A program made the position numbers and the translations under genes. From Cotesia glomerata (Eukaryota > Arthropoda > Insecta > Hymenoptera > Braconidae): 64,000 nt of DNA. Positions 22,696 to 34,542 of the stretch are shown here, piece after piece; position 1 is the first letter of the stretch, and each line of letters opens with the position of its first letter. The stretch covers positions 13,503,818-13,567,817 of the forward strand of contig NC_058162.1 of the NCBI RefSeq assembly GCF_020080835.1, read 5' to 3'. The notes beneath the pieces are model-generated. The model saw only the letters and a program-made list of their open reading frames with translations. It did not search any database and had not been told where the DNA came from.

Positions 22696-23694
22696 ATGTC
22701 AGTGTTAGATGACATCTGTAGTAGATGCAAGGCTGTACTTCGAACACCATTCACCTGTGATATTTGTAATAAGTCTTTTCATTAAAGTTGTGTCACTGAT
22801 TATATCAAATCTAGACCAGTTGATGATTGCTGCAGACTAAAGTTTAGTTATTTAATCAATTCAGTGGATAATAAAACTAAACAAAAAGTAAATCAACCTC
22901 AAACCAGAAACCGTCTTCAATCATTAAGATCGGTAACTTCTAACAACTCATCAACATCTAGTTTTAAATCGGCTAAATCTACTGAGTCTCTTACTAGTAT
23001 TGGAAGTCGACAAGGATCAACAACTTCTGCTCCGATCACGCCTAGCTCACCATTGTCACCTAACAGAGATTCAGTTTTTCTTCCCGAATCACAAGATTTA
23101 ATTGATCCATCTACATCTTCAAATCAAACCAAACACATTACAGTTTAAACAAATACTAGTTCATTATCAACGATTTTAGATATCATTGAAACAAATCAAA
23201 TAGTAGTAAGTTCACCTCCGAGTACAATGGGTTCAAATCAGCTTCCCTCCGATTGGTCTTCACTATCTACAGATGACAAACTTACATTAGTGATGAAGTC
23301 AGTTGCGGAAATACCAGTGCTTACGACTAAATTTAAGACATTGTCTTCAAAAATTGACGATTTTGGTTCTCGATTAAATTTGTTACAAATTGAACAATCT
23401 AATACCAAAGAAGCTTTTAACTCTATAAACACTAATGTAAATTTGAACACTACCAATATTATCAAACTGAGAAATGAGCTTGAAACCATCAAAGAAGATA
23501 CACTAAAAAATTCTAAAAGCTTAGCTGATCAACATGCCTTAATCTCAAGTGTTGCATTAAATGATTCTTCTGGAGTCCTGCCTTATTCACAAGTTACATC
23601 AGAATTGGTTATCTGAGGCATTCCGGATTCAGTTGTCCAATGTTCATCTGAAATGGAGATCACTTCTAGTGTATTCAACGCTCTCAAAGTACCT
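22696..23694 (+). pseudogene. ORF1 of the split non-LTR element (PHD-like finger + coiled coil)
   Basis: The ATG at 22696 opens a frame with Cys/His spacing of a PHD-like finger (CSRCKAVLRTPFTCDICNKSFH...SC, residues 8-33). A Ser/Thr-rich linker and a heptad-like coiled-coil segment (about 23270-23540) follow. Three in-frame stops (22783, 23146, 23614) interrupt it without any frameshift, which points to point-mutation decay. The frame reads on as GIPDSVV, a motif often seen in LINE ORF1 proteins, until it is cut at 23694 by the LTR element. ORF1 proteins of this kind bind the element's RNA; the PHD finger role is unknown. Confidence 0.7.
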
Positions 23695-25848
23695 TGTAAC
23701 AGGGTAAATTACCCTTAATCGATAAGTCACCAGAGATCGATAACTTTTCGACTAGCATTTGAGCGCATCGATCTTCGGGCCTAGAGAGAGAGCAGAAGGG
23801 GGTATTTTTGGGGTCGTTATATAGACGAGCCATGCGTGGTGTCCGGAGAAGTAGTAAAGTGTTGGAACGAGTAACATCAAGAAGTCCAAAGAAGGAAGCG
23901 AGTATCAACCATAGAGTTTCTTCAACCAAATTTACACCAGGTATTGGACTTTGGTAATGATGAGCCTTGGGGCCATATACCCGGCTCATCAAACACACTA
24001 CTTCTCATTTTATTTATTCAAGTTTGGATAATTCAATTGTTTAATAATTTTGCTTAATAATAATTAATTATTTTAATCAATTTAATTTGTTAGCTTGTGA
24101 ACAATTCCTCCTGGGGATTTTACACCCGAGGAATGTTCTAGACCTCCTGGGTTTAGGTCGTGAGTATCTAAATTGTTAATTCAGCTGGTTAATAATTATT
24201 AACATCTTAAGATTGGCTAAATTAAATTCATCTTTTGATTAATCAAATTTAATTAATTTCTGAACATCGAGAAATATTCGAGTCGGCAGCTCACGACCAG
24301 TCAAACATTAGTACCCGAGGTCAAGCCAATAACGAACAACGTCGTCCATTTTTTTGAGCGCGCAAATTCCTTGAGAATTTGATGACGCAGTAAATTTATA
24401 AAATCAATGCGTGGACTATTTTATAATTTATAGCAATTGAATTACCACGTAATTAATTATTTTTACATTAATCATTTTTTATTGATTTATATTTTTATCA
24501 TTTATTGAAAATCACTTAATTATTTATTGGAAACAATTTTAATTACCGGAAATTGAATCATTGAGAAAACTGCGACGCATTTAGTAATTGAACGTCGTGG
24601 TTAATTTTCTGTAATTGCTTTACACCGAGGCGAATTATTAATTATCCAATCGTCATTCTCAAATTACTAGAAAGTGATTATTCCACGTGTTATTAATTAT
24701 TGAGAATTAATTTACTAAATTTCGGAGCAGATAAGACTGATGTACCCGTAGATAAACTTTCGGCAAATAATTTGTATATTGAGAAATTACTAATTAATTA
24801 TCTAATTTAATTGCCAATTTCTACTTGGGTTGTCTTATATATTGAAGTCATGTACTGGAAAATTGTCAATAATTTAATATCATTGTTCCGGTAGAAATTG
24901 TTATGAAACTATTTATTGTGTGGATTACGTCCGAGTAAAAATTTAGTTAATTTTATAAAGAATGTTCTTCGAAAGAATTTAAGTTAATGCGCAGAGTTAA
25001 GCTCGTATTAAATTTGGAATAAAAGAAGCGTCGGTTTTAAGCCGGGATTTTAAGAAGTAAATTTTGTTAATTCGTGAGAATAATTTATGGTTTTATTGTA
25101 AGCTAATGACTGAACAATTTTAGTGAAAATTAACGTTGTAAAATTTTGGAGTAATTTTGTAATCCAGAAAATAAAAGTAAAGTAGAGTCAGTGTGTGTGA
25201 GACGCGTGGGATATGTGTGTGGAGATTGTGCGGGTTAAGAGTGTGCGATTGTACGGGTTCTCTGCTTGTTGATGGTTTGCCGAATAGAGCAATTCGTACA
25301 GTCCTAGAAGCCGTTGTATAGTCGCCAAGTGGGGTACAACGGTAGTAAGATAGAAACTGCAGTATAGTCGCTCCATATGAGGGTACTGTGGGATTAAGAA
25401 TTTTCTTGGACGACCCCTACTTGTTGATGGTTTGCCGAGTAGGGTAATCAAATCTTAGTGCGACGTTTTCTACTTGTTGATGGTTTGCCGAGTGGAAGAC
25501 TAGCGTTAAGTCGGAGTAGCCGGTTTTAGCCCGAAATCCTCCAGTAGTTGTAAGTGAAGTAGTTGTAAGTGAGTACGTGCAAGGGCACGAGTTGTGAATG
25601 AGTTGTTAATTTTGTTGTTGAATAAAAACCGGTTAATTTGTTAAATAAAAATTTATTCATTTTCAGAACAACCTTCCTCCACTCTCTCTCCCTGTAGATT
25701 AATAGAATCAGCTCTGGTATCCGGTTCCAGGAACCGAGAAAATAATCCTGGTGGCGCCCTGGTAAATCTTAGAGTCAATTGTTGAATATATTGTTGTTGT
25801 TAAATTTTACTAAGGGCCAAATGAGCGGGAATTAAACCACCCGTTACA
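23695..25848 (+). repeat. 5' LTR (complete, 2154 bp) of the long-LTR element
   Basis: It starts TGTAACAGGG and ends CCCGTTACA. It contains three copies of a TTGTTGATGGTTTGCCGA word (about 25266, 25420, 25474), shared with the 3' LTR. No coding function is assigned. Confidence 0.85.
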
Positions 25849-25849
25849 C

Positions 25850-25867
25850 TGGCGCCCTAACATTGAA
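25850..25867 (+). promoter_or_regulatory. Primer binding site of the long-LTR element
   Basis: TGGCGCCCTAACATTGAA begins one base after the 5' LTR. The TGGCGCCC start matches the classical tRNA-Lys-type retroviral primer site, with poorer agreement at its 3' end. A similar TGGCGCCCTGG inside the LTR (about 25751) is not adjacent to an LTR end. Confidence 0.65.
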
Positions 25868-26099
25868 AAACCCAAAGAGAGAGAGGGAAGGCCGGAAATA
25901 AATAAATTTTTATTGAATATTTAAAAATTAAATAAATAATATCAGTCATTAGCTATTTTTAGTTTGGGAAAAAGTTACTCGAGTTTAGAGTATAGTGAAA
26001 CTTAAGTTTATTGAATTTTATCAAAAAATATTTTTTTTAAGTATTTATCTTTTTCTTAATTCTGTAATTAAGAAATTAAAATTTATTATAACAGGAAGT

Positions 26100-26330
26100 G
26101 TCATCAATACCCAATAGCTTGTGGTAGCATAGCCTACGTGTCACAGCTATTCAGGGAATTAAAAATTTACATTAACAAAGACAACATACCCAATAGCTGT
26201 GGTAGTATTAACTATGAGTCACAGCTATTCAGGGGATTAAAATTATCTACAACAAAGAAAGTATACCCAGTAGCTTGTGGTAGATTTTTTTACGAGTCAC
26301 AGCTACTCAGGGGATTATCGATTATAATAA
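26100..26330 (+). repeat. Tandem repeat, three units of about 85 bp
   Basis: Each unit contains ACCCA(A/G)TAGCT(T)GTGGTAG followed by TCACAGCTATTCAGGG. Units start near 26108, 26189 and 26263. It lies in the untranslated leader of the long-LTR element. Confidence 0.85.
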
Positions 26331-26399
26331 TTACCAAATAAAACTCGGTAAAAATTAACACCTTGCAATAGAAATTTTTCTACGCAGTAAAGTCGAAAA

Positions 26400-27445
26400 A
26401 TTACTCGAACAAAATTTTACACGACGCTACCGAGGTTAGTGACGTCAGCGCCTTTGTCTAGTTCGGAAAATTTTTTGGCATTGTCTTCGCGCACTTGGTA
26501 ACAACGTAGTTATCGAAACTTGCATTTATTATAAAATTTAATCCGCTTACTAAAATTTTACTTTCTTTTAAAATAAAATCATACAATAATTTTCCTTATT
26601 TTAATCTTTTGAGTATTTCGGCAAATTAAAATTAAATTTTCTAGTTATTATCTAAATACAATTGCAATAGTTTAATTTGAATATTGAAATAATTATTTAT
26701 AATTATTATAAACTTAAATTTCTCCTCGATAACACTAATTTTTTTCTCTCGAGATTTATTTTTGGAAAATTTTATTTTGAAATTTAATTCCGAAATCGTT
26801 CGAAATTTAATTAGAAATTAATTTTTGAAAAATTTTTTTTTTAAGAAAAGTATTTTTCAAAATTTTATTTTAACAAATTAAGAACTTAAATGCTTTTAGG
26901 ATTCCATTTTGAATTTTCTTGGGTAGATAATATATTTTATATTATTTAATAATTATTATTCCAAAATATTTCAGAATTTTTTTAGAAATCTAGCTTTCGA
27001 AATTTAATTACAAATTCTATTTTGAAAATTATTTGGAAATTTATTTAGATTTGGATTTTTTCCTGAAACTTATTTTGGAAATTTAAGTTCGAAACTAAAT
27101 TGATAAATTATTTTCAATATTATGTACAAATCTAATTTATGTAATTTATTTTTTTTTTTGTAGATTCAAATTAAAATTTTTTTTGTAGATTCTATTTTAC
27201 AGAAATCTTATTCGATAATTTACAAATTTAAAAATTTTTTTTTACTTAATGTAGTTATTCTTGGGCAATTTATTTTCGAAATTTAATTAGAAATTTTTTA
27301 TTCTATTTCTTTAATATAATTTCAAAAAGTAAATATCCAAAATAAATTTCGAAACAATTTAAGTTACTAAATAAATTTCAAAAAATAAAATTCGAAAAAA
27401 AAAAAAAAAAAACTTTTTACGGACGAAACAAATAATATTTTACAA
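26400..27445. other. AT-rich leader of the long-LTR element
   Basis: This is low-complexity sequence dominated by GAAATTTAATT/AATTTT words and an A run near 27394-27411. No gene is seen. Confidence 0.6.
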
Positions 27446-27960
27446 TGTTACCTCCAAGTGGACCGAGAACTAGGTCTCAAGGACTCGTTGAAGAGCCAGA
27501 AAGTGACTCTCGTTGAGTTTCTTTAGGAAGAGGCCGAGGTAGAATATCACCATCTACCACAGTTAACCCCGGAACCAATGTTGGACAAAGACCCTTGGGG
27601 GAGCATACTCAAATACCCAGGTCAAGCGTAGTGCCTGCACCTATGGGGGAGTTGACTCAATTATACCCGGGTCTTACTCAACAGAGGTCCGCGGGGAGCA
27701 TACTCAAATACCCAGGTCAAGCGTAGTGCCTGCATCTTCGGGGGAGTCAACACAAGTGATCACGGGTCTCAATCAACAACGATCCGCGGGAAACAGGGTC
27801 ACACATTCGAATATTGTCGAGGTCCTAGGAGGCTAGTTTGTAATATCTGCTATAAAGCAGGACAGGTGAGACAGACTTGTCCTTTAGCTGCTCTGGCGAA
27901 TTTTTTAACCTCTATCAGACTTGATAAATCCTGGGTCAATTGTACAACATCAAAAAAATA
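27446..27960 (+). pseudogene. Possible gag remnant with a degenerate zinc knuckle (long-LTR element)
   Basis: An ATG at 27446 begins a short frame (MLPPSGPRTRSQGLVEEPES) that ends at a stop near 27514. A roughly 116-bp repeat pair follows at about 27600-27790. Near 27815-27885, CRGPRRLVCNICYKAGQVRQ continuing to Cys resembles a CCHC knuckle in which His is replaced. No long frame links these parts. I infer a decayed or vestigial gag. Confidence 0.4.
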
Positions 27961-28204
27961 GTTAGTGATAACTCGTAGTTTCCCACGTGCTTACTAACAG
28001 AACTGAAGACTGAGGAAACAATTCACATTATAGAGAGACATTCGATTACCACTCTGTTCTCGTGGGCCAGATTCGGCGAATGATTATGGACTGTTAATTT
28101 TTGTTTCTGATGAAAAGATACATGGTTAATTTTGTTACAAAAAATAAAAAAAAACTGAAAAAAATAAAAGTGATCATCGCATAGCGATTTGTTGAACCAC
28201 TCTG

Positions 28205-28600
28205 TACAGAGGAGGTGTTGAAAGTGAGTATCCTATGACAAAACCCATCACTGGGTCTTTAAATTAGAATATTGGAATCGTGTATATTTTTCACCAGAAC
28301 AAAATTCAAAAAAACTCAGAAACAGAACAAGCATCTGTCCCTGAGTTGTTATATGAAGCTTAGAACCATCACTGGACCTCTCAATTAAATTGTGGTAATC
28401 CTAAATATTTTAATTTGAACAAGATCCTGAAAAAAACTCAGAAACAGAACAAGCATCTGTCCCTGAGTAGTTTTACGTAACTGGAAATCATCATTGGGCC
28501 TTTCAATTAAACTATTGAGATATTGGATATTTTTATTCGAACAAATTCTGGAGTAATCTCAGAAACAGAACAAGCATCTGTTCCTGAGTGAGAATTAGAA
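28205..28600 (+). repeat. Tandem repeat, three units of about 120 bp
   Basis: CTCAGAAACAGAACAAGCAT recurs near 28314, 28436 and 28558, each followed by CTGT(C/T)CCTGAGT and preceded by an AT-rich segment with CATCA(C/T)TGG. It is interior to the long-LTR element, and the units have diverged. Confidence 0.85.
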
Positions 28601-28649
28601 GTTGAAAACTCAGTGTGAACCAGCAAAGAGTCAACAAGTAGATTCACCG

Positions 28650-29622
28650 ACCATCAACATGTCTTCGTAAACATCATTGTACTATTAACGCTCCAACAGA
28701 CACTAGATAGAGATAGTGAGAGATCTTTTATCAAATAGGAGAGGGTACGAAGATATTCAAACATTTGGTTGTTGGTGATCTACAAGAGTATCTGACCAAG
28801 AAGGAGTGCTTCTTGTTAATCACTCTGATGATAAAAGTAAGAGTGGAGCACCTTTCATAATTCGAGTCAGACAGCTGGAGAACCTTTATTGTGTATTTTA
28901 CCCGACCTAGGTTATTCCTTGGTCCTGGGGATGGACTTCGTGGTGAAATTCAGGTGTACGAGATACCGATCTCGGTGTCATCTAGTTTATAAAAAATTCG
29001 GAAAAGACACAGAGCATGTGACTTTTGTCTCAATTGTCAGCTCCGTGATATAAAAACTAGATTTACAACTACAGTAGGAGCACCTAGCTGCAGTTTGGTA
29101 AGGGGGAGGCTGAGATGCTATCTCAAGCTCACGGAGCTGATGACCAGAAGTGTCCAAACTGTTCGAACGAGGCGGGGTCGGAGACGTCTTTTAAGTCAGT
29201 GGAGGCTTCAACCAACGCTGTGTCATCAATTGAGCCCATATCTGAGCCAAAACCCAGTCCAACTTCAACGCGGTCTACACCAGTATCACCTAGAAGTCTA
29301 AAATTTTTTCTTTTGAGTCTACAGAGTCGACAGGAGGTCCAAAGCGTTATACCCGGACATGAACTGAGGTGTCCCAGGGTGCTATTCCTAGTCAAGTTTA
29401 GTTCCAGCAAACAACTCTGTTAAACCAAGGTCGACAGTGTCTTCCAGAGTGTATTTAGGTCACAAGTTCCAACGCACGGCTACGTCAATGTACCCAATAC
29501 CTGCGCCTGGTGGGCCATGAGGAGGACGTGTACTTGTTTCAATGGACCTCGTCATCTGTTAGTTTTGTTTTCTTTTGGTCCTGGAGAGGTTGAAGATCGA
29601 TACACCCAACTGCTGGTCTGGT
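28650..29622. other. Unclassified 3' interior of the long-LTR element
   Basis: Only short open frames are present. One at 29115-29423 has CPNCSNEAGSE followed by a Ser/Pro-rich stretch, but no domain I recognise. A pol gene is clearly absent. Confidence 0.5.
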
Positions 29623-29631
29623 AAGGGGGAG

Positions 29632-31663
29632 TGTAACAGGGTAAATTACCCTTAATCGATAAGTCACCAGAGATCGATAACTTTTCGACTAGCATTTGAG
29701 CGCATCGATCTTCGGGCCTAGAGAGAGAGCAGGAGGGGGTATTTTTGGGGTCGTTATATAGACGAGCCATGCGTGGTGTCCGGAGAAGTAGTAAAGTGTT
29801 GGAACGAGTAACATCAAGAAGTCCAAAGAAGGAAGCGAGTATCAACCATAGAGTTTCTTCAACCAAATTTACACCAGGTATTGGACTTTGGTAATGATGA
29901 GCCTTGGGGCCATATACCCGGCTCATCAAACACACTACTTCTCATTTTATTTATTCAAGTTTGGATAATTCAATTGTTTAATAATTTTGCTTAATAATAA
30001 TTAATTATTTTAATCAATTTAATTTGTTAGCTTGTGAACAATTCCTCCTGGGGATTTTACACCCGAGGAATGTTCTAGACCTCCTGGGTTTAGGTCGTGA
30101 GTATCTAAATTGTTAATTCAGCTGGTTAATAATTATTAACATCTTAAGATTGGCTAAATTAAATTCATCTTTTGATTAATCAAATTTAATTAATTTCTGA
30201 ACATCGAGAAATATTCGAGTCGGCAGCTCACGACCAGTCAAACATTAGTACCCGAGGTCAAGCCAATAACGAACAACGTCGTCCATTTTTTGAGCGCGCA
30301 AATTCCTTGAGAATTTGATGACGCAGTAAATTTATAAAATCAATGCGTGGACTATTTTATAATTTATAGCAATTGAATTACCACGTAATTAATTATTTTT
30401 ACATTAATCATTTTTTATTGATTTATATTTTTATCATTTATTGAAAATCACTTAATTATTTATTGGAAACAATTTTAATTACCGGAAATTGAATCATTGA
30501 GAAAACTGCGACGCATTTAGTAATTGAACGTCGTGGTTAATTTTCTGTAATTGCTTTACACCGAGGCGAATTATTAATTATCCAATCGTCATTCTCAAAT
30601 TACTAGAAAGTGATTATTCCACGTGTTATTAATTATTGAGAATTAATTTACTAAATTTCGGAGCAGATAAGACTGATGTACCCGTAGATAAACTTTCGGC
30701 AAATAATTTGTATATTGAGAAATTACTAATTAATTATCTAATTTAATTGCCAATTTCTACTTGGGTTGTCTTATATATTGAAGTCATGTACTGGAAAATT
30801 GTCAATAATTTAATATCATTGTTCCGGTAGAAATTGTTATGAAACTATTTATTGTGTGGATTACGTCCGAGTAAAAATTTAGTTAATTTTATAAAGAATG
30901 TTCTTCGAAAGAATTTAAGTTAATGCGCAGAGTTAAGCTCGTATTAAATTTGGAATAAAAGAAGCGTCGGTTTTAAGCCGGGATTTTAAGAAGTAAATTT
31001 TGTTAATTCGTGAGAATAATTTATGGTTTTATTGTAAGCTAATGACTGAACAATTTTAGTGAAAATTAACGTTGTAAAATTTTGGAGTAATTTTGTAATC
31101 CAGAAAATAAAAGTAAAGTAGAGTCAGTGTGTGTGAGACGCGTGGGATATGTGTGTGGAGATTGTGCGGGTTAAGAGTGTGCGATTGTACGGGTTCTCTG
31201 CTTGTTGATGGTTTGCCGAATAGAGCAATTCGTACAGTCCTAGAAGCCGTTGTATAGTCGCCAAGTGGGGTACAACGGTAGTAAGATAGAAACTGCAGTA
31301 TAGTCGCTCCATATGAGGGTACTGTGGGATTAAGAATTTTCTTGGACGACCCCTACTTGTTGATGGTTTGCCGAGTAGGGTAATCAAATCTTAGTGCGAC
31401 GTTTTCTACTTGTTGATGGTTTGCCGAGTGGAAGACTAGCGTTAAGTCGGAGTAGCCGGTTTTAGCCCGAAATCCTCCAGTAGTTGTAAGTGAAGTAGTT
31501 GTAAGTGAGTACGTGCAAGGGCACGAGTTGTGAATGAGTTGATAATTTTGTTGTTGAATAAAAACCGGTTAATTTGTTAAATAAAAATTTATTCATTTTC
31601 AGAACAACCTTCCTCCACTCTCTCTCCCTATAGATTAATAGAATCAGCTCTGGTATCCGGTTC
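29632..31663 (+). repeat. 3' LTR (truncated, 2032 bp) of the long-LTR element
   Basis: It starts TGTAACAGGG after the purine tract (about 29623-29631) and follows the 5' LTR with very few differences. Identity stops at CCGGTTC (31663), about 121 bp before the expected CCCGTTACA end, where non-LTR endonuclease coding begins. No target duplication can therefore be matched. A deletion has removed the LTR end together with adjoining LINE sequence. Confidence 0.85.
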
Positions 31664-31960
31664 AAGGAATACAATAACGGTTCAAGTTGCTATAACTGAA
31701 ACATGGCTCAAACCGCTACAAGACAATTCTTTACTTAACTTAGAAAACTTTACAGTCTTTAGAAGAGATAGAGGTTTAACTCATTCCGATAATGGGTGCT
31801 TCATTAAGAGTGGGGGTGTGGCATGTTTGGTCCACAAGTCATTAAAAGCTAAAGTCATCTATGTACCTAATACAAATAATATAAATCAACCTGAATGTTT
31901 AATTCTCGAAGTCATTTCACAGACTGGAAATCGCTTATTACTATCAGTTATCTATCGTAG

Positions 31961-32525
31961 TAGTAGAGGAGACCGTGGGAGATCGACCTTCACCGATCTG
32001 ATAACCAGATGAGACATATTTTTTATCGAATATAATTTATAAACAAATATGCCTATAATTACTTGCCTATCTGAAAGTGCTCATGGCTATTTTTAATTAA
32101 ATTAACTTTAATCGATTTTTTTTCATCACTTTCATTCTTTTGATATTAAATGAATTTTTATTTCACTGTTAGTTTTTAACACACAGAATATGCCTCAGTA
32201 GGCTTGCCTACTCATTTTTGTGTATAGCTACCTGGCAAGCCAATGTGAACAGGTAAGTCAATATAGGTGACTCCATCGTTCTGCTAACTTATCGAAAGTT
32301 ATAACAAATTTTAGATTATTTTATTACAAAATCAGTCATATAGACTTGCCTTGCAAAAATCATACTTAAAGCACTATTGCTCAGCTAAAAACTTTTAGAG
32401 TTTTAGCCATCTGATAGGTGCGAGAGGTGGAGCGTCCGAAGTCTATGTGGTAGAACAGGACACAACATAGCAGCTGCAAGCTACCTGACCGTTGAATGTA
32501 TCCGAGTGCGCATGCTCGTGTACAT
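31961..32525 (+). repeat. Left TIR of the tandem-core DNA element
   Basis: This pairs with 33975-34542. Shared landmarks are CATATTTTTTATCGAATATA (about 32013), GGCTTGCCTACTCATTTTTG (about 32201) and CCGAGTGCGCATGCTCGTG (about 32503). Confidence 0.9.
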
Positions 32526-32744
32526 GTGAGTGACAGAGACAGCATTTATTTACACTTGTCATTAATTTTGAACTCCAATTTATTATAACCACTTCATTCA
32601 CATTTTATATTATTTCACACTATACGTACTTACAGCTAAGCAAAACTCAAAATAAATAAGTTAATATATTAATATTTTTATTATATTAATATATTAATAA
32701 ATAAAAAAAAAAACTAATTTTAAAATTAATTTTTTTTTTCGAAA

Positions 32745-33460
32745 AATCCTTCCAAGGGTCCTTGAGGTTGCCGATTTTAGAGCACTCCTAGTACCCCTCC
32801 ACATAATACAAAAATCAGGCGGCACGCTAACACCCTTCGGAACTACTCTTCCAGCCACCCTAAAGACTTATGAATTTTTCAAAAATAAAAAAATCCTTTC
32901 GGGGTCCTTGGAGCTGCCGATTTTCAGAGCACTCCTAGTACCCCCAATATATATAAAATCAGGTTGCTAATTGGAACTCCCCTCCAGCCACCCTGAAGAC
33001 TTAGGGGTTTTATTAAAATTTCAAAAAATCCTGAAGGGTCCTTGGATGCTACCGATTTTTTAGAGTACTCCTTGTACCCCTCTACAAAATATAAAAAATC
33101 ATCAGGCCGCTAACACCTCCGGAACTACCCTCCAGCCACCCTAAAGACTCATAAATTGAAAAAAAATGTAGAAAAAATCTTTCAGGGTCCTTGGAGGCTG
33201 CCGATTTTTAGAGTACTCCTAGTATCCCCATAATATATAAAAATAATCAGGCCGCTAACACCCCCAGAACTACTCTTCTAGCCACCCTAAAGACTTATGA
33301 ATTGAAAAAAATGTAAAAAATCGCTTTCAAGGGTCGCTTGGAGGCTGCCGATTTTTAGAAGCACTTTAGTACCCCCACAATATATAAAAAATAATCAGGC
33401 TTGCTCTAAAAATCGGCAGCCTCCAAGGCGACCTTGAAAGGATTTTTTTACATTTTTTTT
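32745..33460 (+). repeat. Tandem repeat core, about five units of roughly 140 bp, then an inverted part-unit
   Basis: Units start near 32745, 32891, 33027, 33176 and 33319. Each carries GGGTCCTTGGAGGCTGCCGA-type sequence, then GAGCACTCCTAGTACCCC, then CAGCCACCCTAAAGACT. From about 33405 the unit reappears in reverse complement (AAAATCGGCAGCCTCC), with more inverted fragments to about 33740. The orientation switch makes the core partly self-complementary. Confidence 0.85.
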
Positions 33461-33974
33461 GAATTCATAATTCATAAGGCTCCTGGGTGTTAGCGGCCTG
33501 AAGGATTTTATATATTGTGGGGGCACTAGGAGTACTCTACCATGGCAGTCTTTGCCGCTTGAAGGCCATTTCCATAGTGCTGATGATTGGAAGGCCGGAT
33601 TTGTAGGTGTTGGCTAATAGTTTTTCTGTAGGGCATACTAGAAGTGCTCTAAAAATCGGCAGCCTCAGGACCCTCGCAAGGATTTTTAGAAGTTTTGAAA
33701 AAATTCTGAAGTCTTCCGGGGGTGGCTGTGAGGGTAGTTTTGCTTTAGAGGTCATTATGTCATTTTTAGGGCTATTTGTATTTTTTTGGAGCCGAAAAAC
33801 TATTTTCAGTTTCAAAAGCAAAAAAAATTTTTTTTTTATTTTCGTTCATAAAAAAACGATCGGATCTTCAGGTACATGTTAGAACCATTTATTACAAAGT
33901 ATAAAAAATACATAAAAAAATGAAATTCAAATATTTATTTAGCACATGTTGTCACTAATAAATGATTTTTGACT

Positions 33975-34542
33975 ATACACGAGCATGCGCACTCGGATAC
34001 ATTCAACGGTCAGGTAGCTTGCAGCTGCTATGTTGTGTCCTGTTCTACCACATAGACTTCGGACGCTCTACTTTCTCTCTCGCACCTATCAGATGGCTAA
34101 AACTCTAAAAGTTTTTAGCTAGGCAATAGTGCTTTAAGTATGATTTTTTGCAGGCAAGTCTATATGACTGATTTTGTAATAAAATAATCTAAAATGTGAT
34201 ATAACTTTCGATAAGTTAGCAGAACGATGGAGTCACCTATATTGACTTACCTGTTCACATTGGCTTGCCAGGTAGCTATACACAAAAATGAGTAGGCAAG
34301 CCTACTGAGGCATATTCTGTGTGTTAAAAACTAACAATGAAATAAAATTCATTTGGTTATCAAAAGAATGAAAGTGATGAAAAAAAATCGATTAAAGTTA
34401 ATTTAATTAAAAATAGCCATGAGCACTTTCAGATAGGCAAGTAATTATAGGCATATTTGTTTATAAATTATATTTGATAAAAAATATGTCTCATCTGGTT
34501 ATCAGATCGGTGAAGGTTGATCTCCCACCGGCTCTTAGACTA
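33975..34542 (-). repeat. Right TIR of the tandem-core DNA element
   Basis: This is the inverted partner of 31961-32525, with few mismatches. Confidence 0.9.

Larger units (their letters stand above)
23695..31663 (+). mobile_element. Non-autonomous LTR retrotransposon with very long LTRs
   Basis: The 5' LTR is 23695-25848, the internal region 25849-29631, and the 3' LTR 29632-31663 (truncated at its end). LTRs begin TGTAACAGGG; the 5' LTR ends CCCGTTACA, giving a matched inverted terminus. A primer site follows at 25850 and a purine tract lies at about 29623-29631. The LTRs are nearly identical (I noticed only about four or five differences over 2 kb), so mobilisation was recent. The 3.8-kb interior has no recognisable protease, RT or integrase, only a possible gag knuckle and several tandem repeats, so the element must have used proteins made elsewhere. 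The LTR style suggests a Ty3/gypsy-type helper, but that is inference. Confidence 0.85.
31961..34542. mobile_element. Non-autonomous DNA transposon with about 560-bp TIRs and a tandem-repeat core
   Basis: The termini TAGTAGAGGAGACCGTGGGA (left) and TAGTCTAAGAGCCGGTGGGA (right, reverse-complemented) align without gaps. Inverted homology then continues at high identity to about 32525 on the left and from about 33975 on the right. The flanks share TAG (31958-31960 and 34543-34545). Deleting the element plus one TAG restores the retrotransposon endonuclease frame exactly. No transposase is encoded. The 3-bp duplication would fit PIF/Harbinger- or CACTA-like families, but the termini do not settle this. 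Confidence 0.85.

Noticed and set aside
23684..23998. Minus-strand open frame repeated at 29552-29935
   Set aside because: It lies wholly within or across the LTR and is repeated only because both LTRs carry it; no domain or coding signature.
25188..25451. Minus-strand 87-codon frame, also at 31124-31387
   Set aside because: Same reason: an LTR sequence present twice. The frame has no recognisable protein features.
25751..25762. TGGCGCCCTGG as the primer binding site of the long-LTR element
   Set aside because: It lies about 100 bp inside the LTR, whereas the TGGCGCCC at 25850 directly follows the CCCGTTACA terminus that mirrors the LTR start.
26100..26330. CRISPR-like array of three repeats
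   Set aside because: Units are imperfect, about 85 bp, directly adjacent, without unique spacers, and the genome is eukaryotic.
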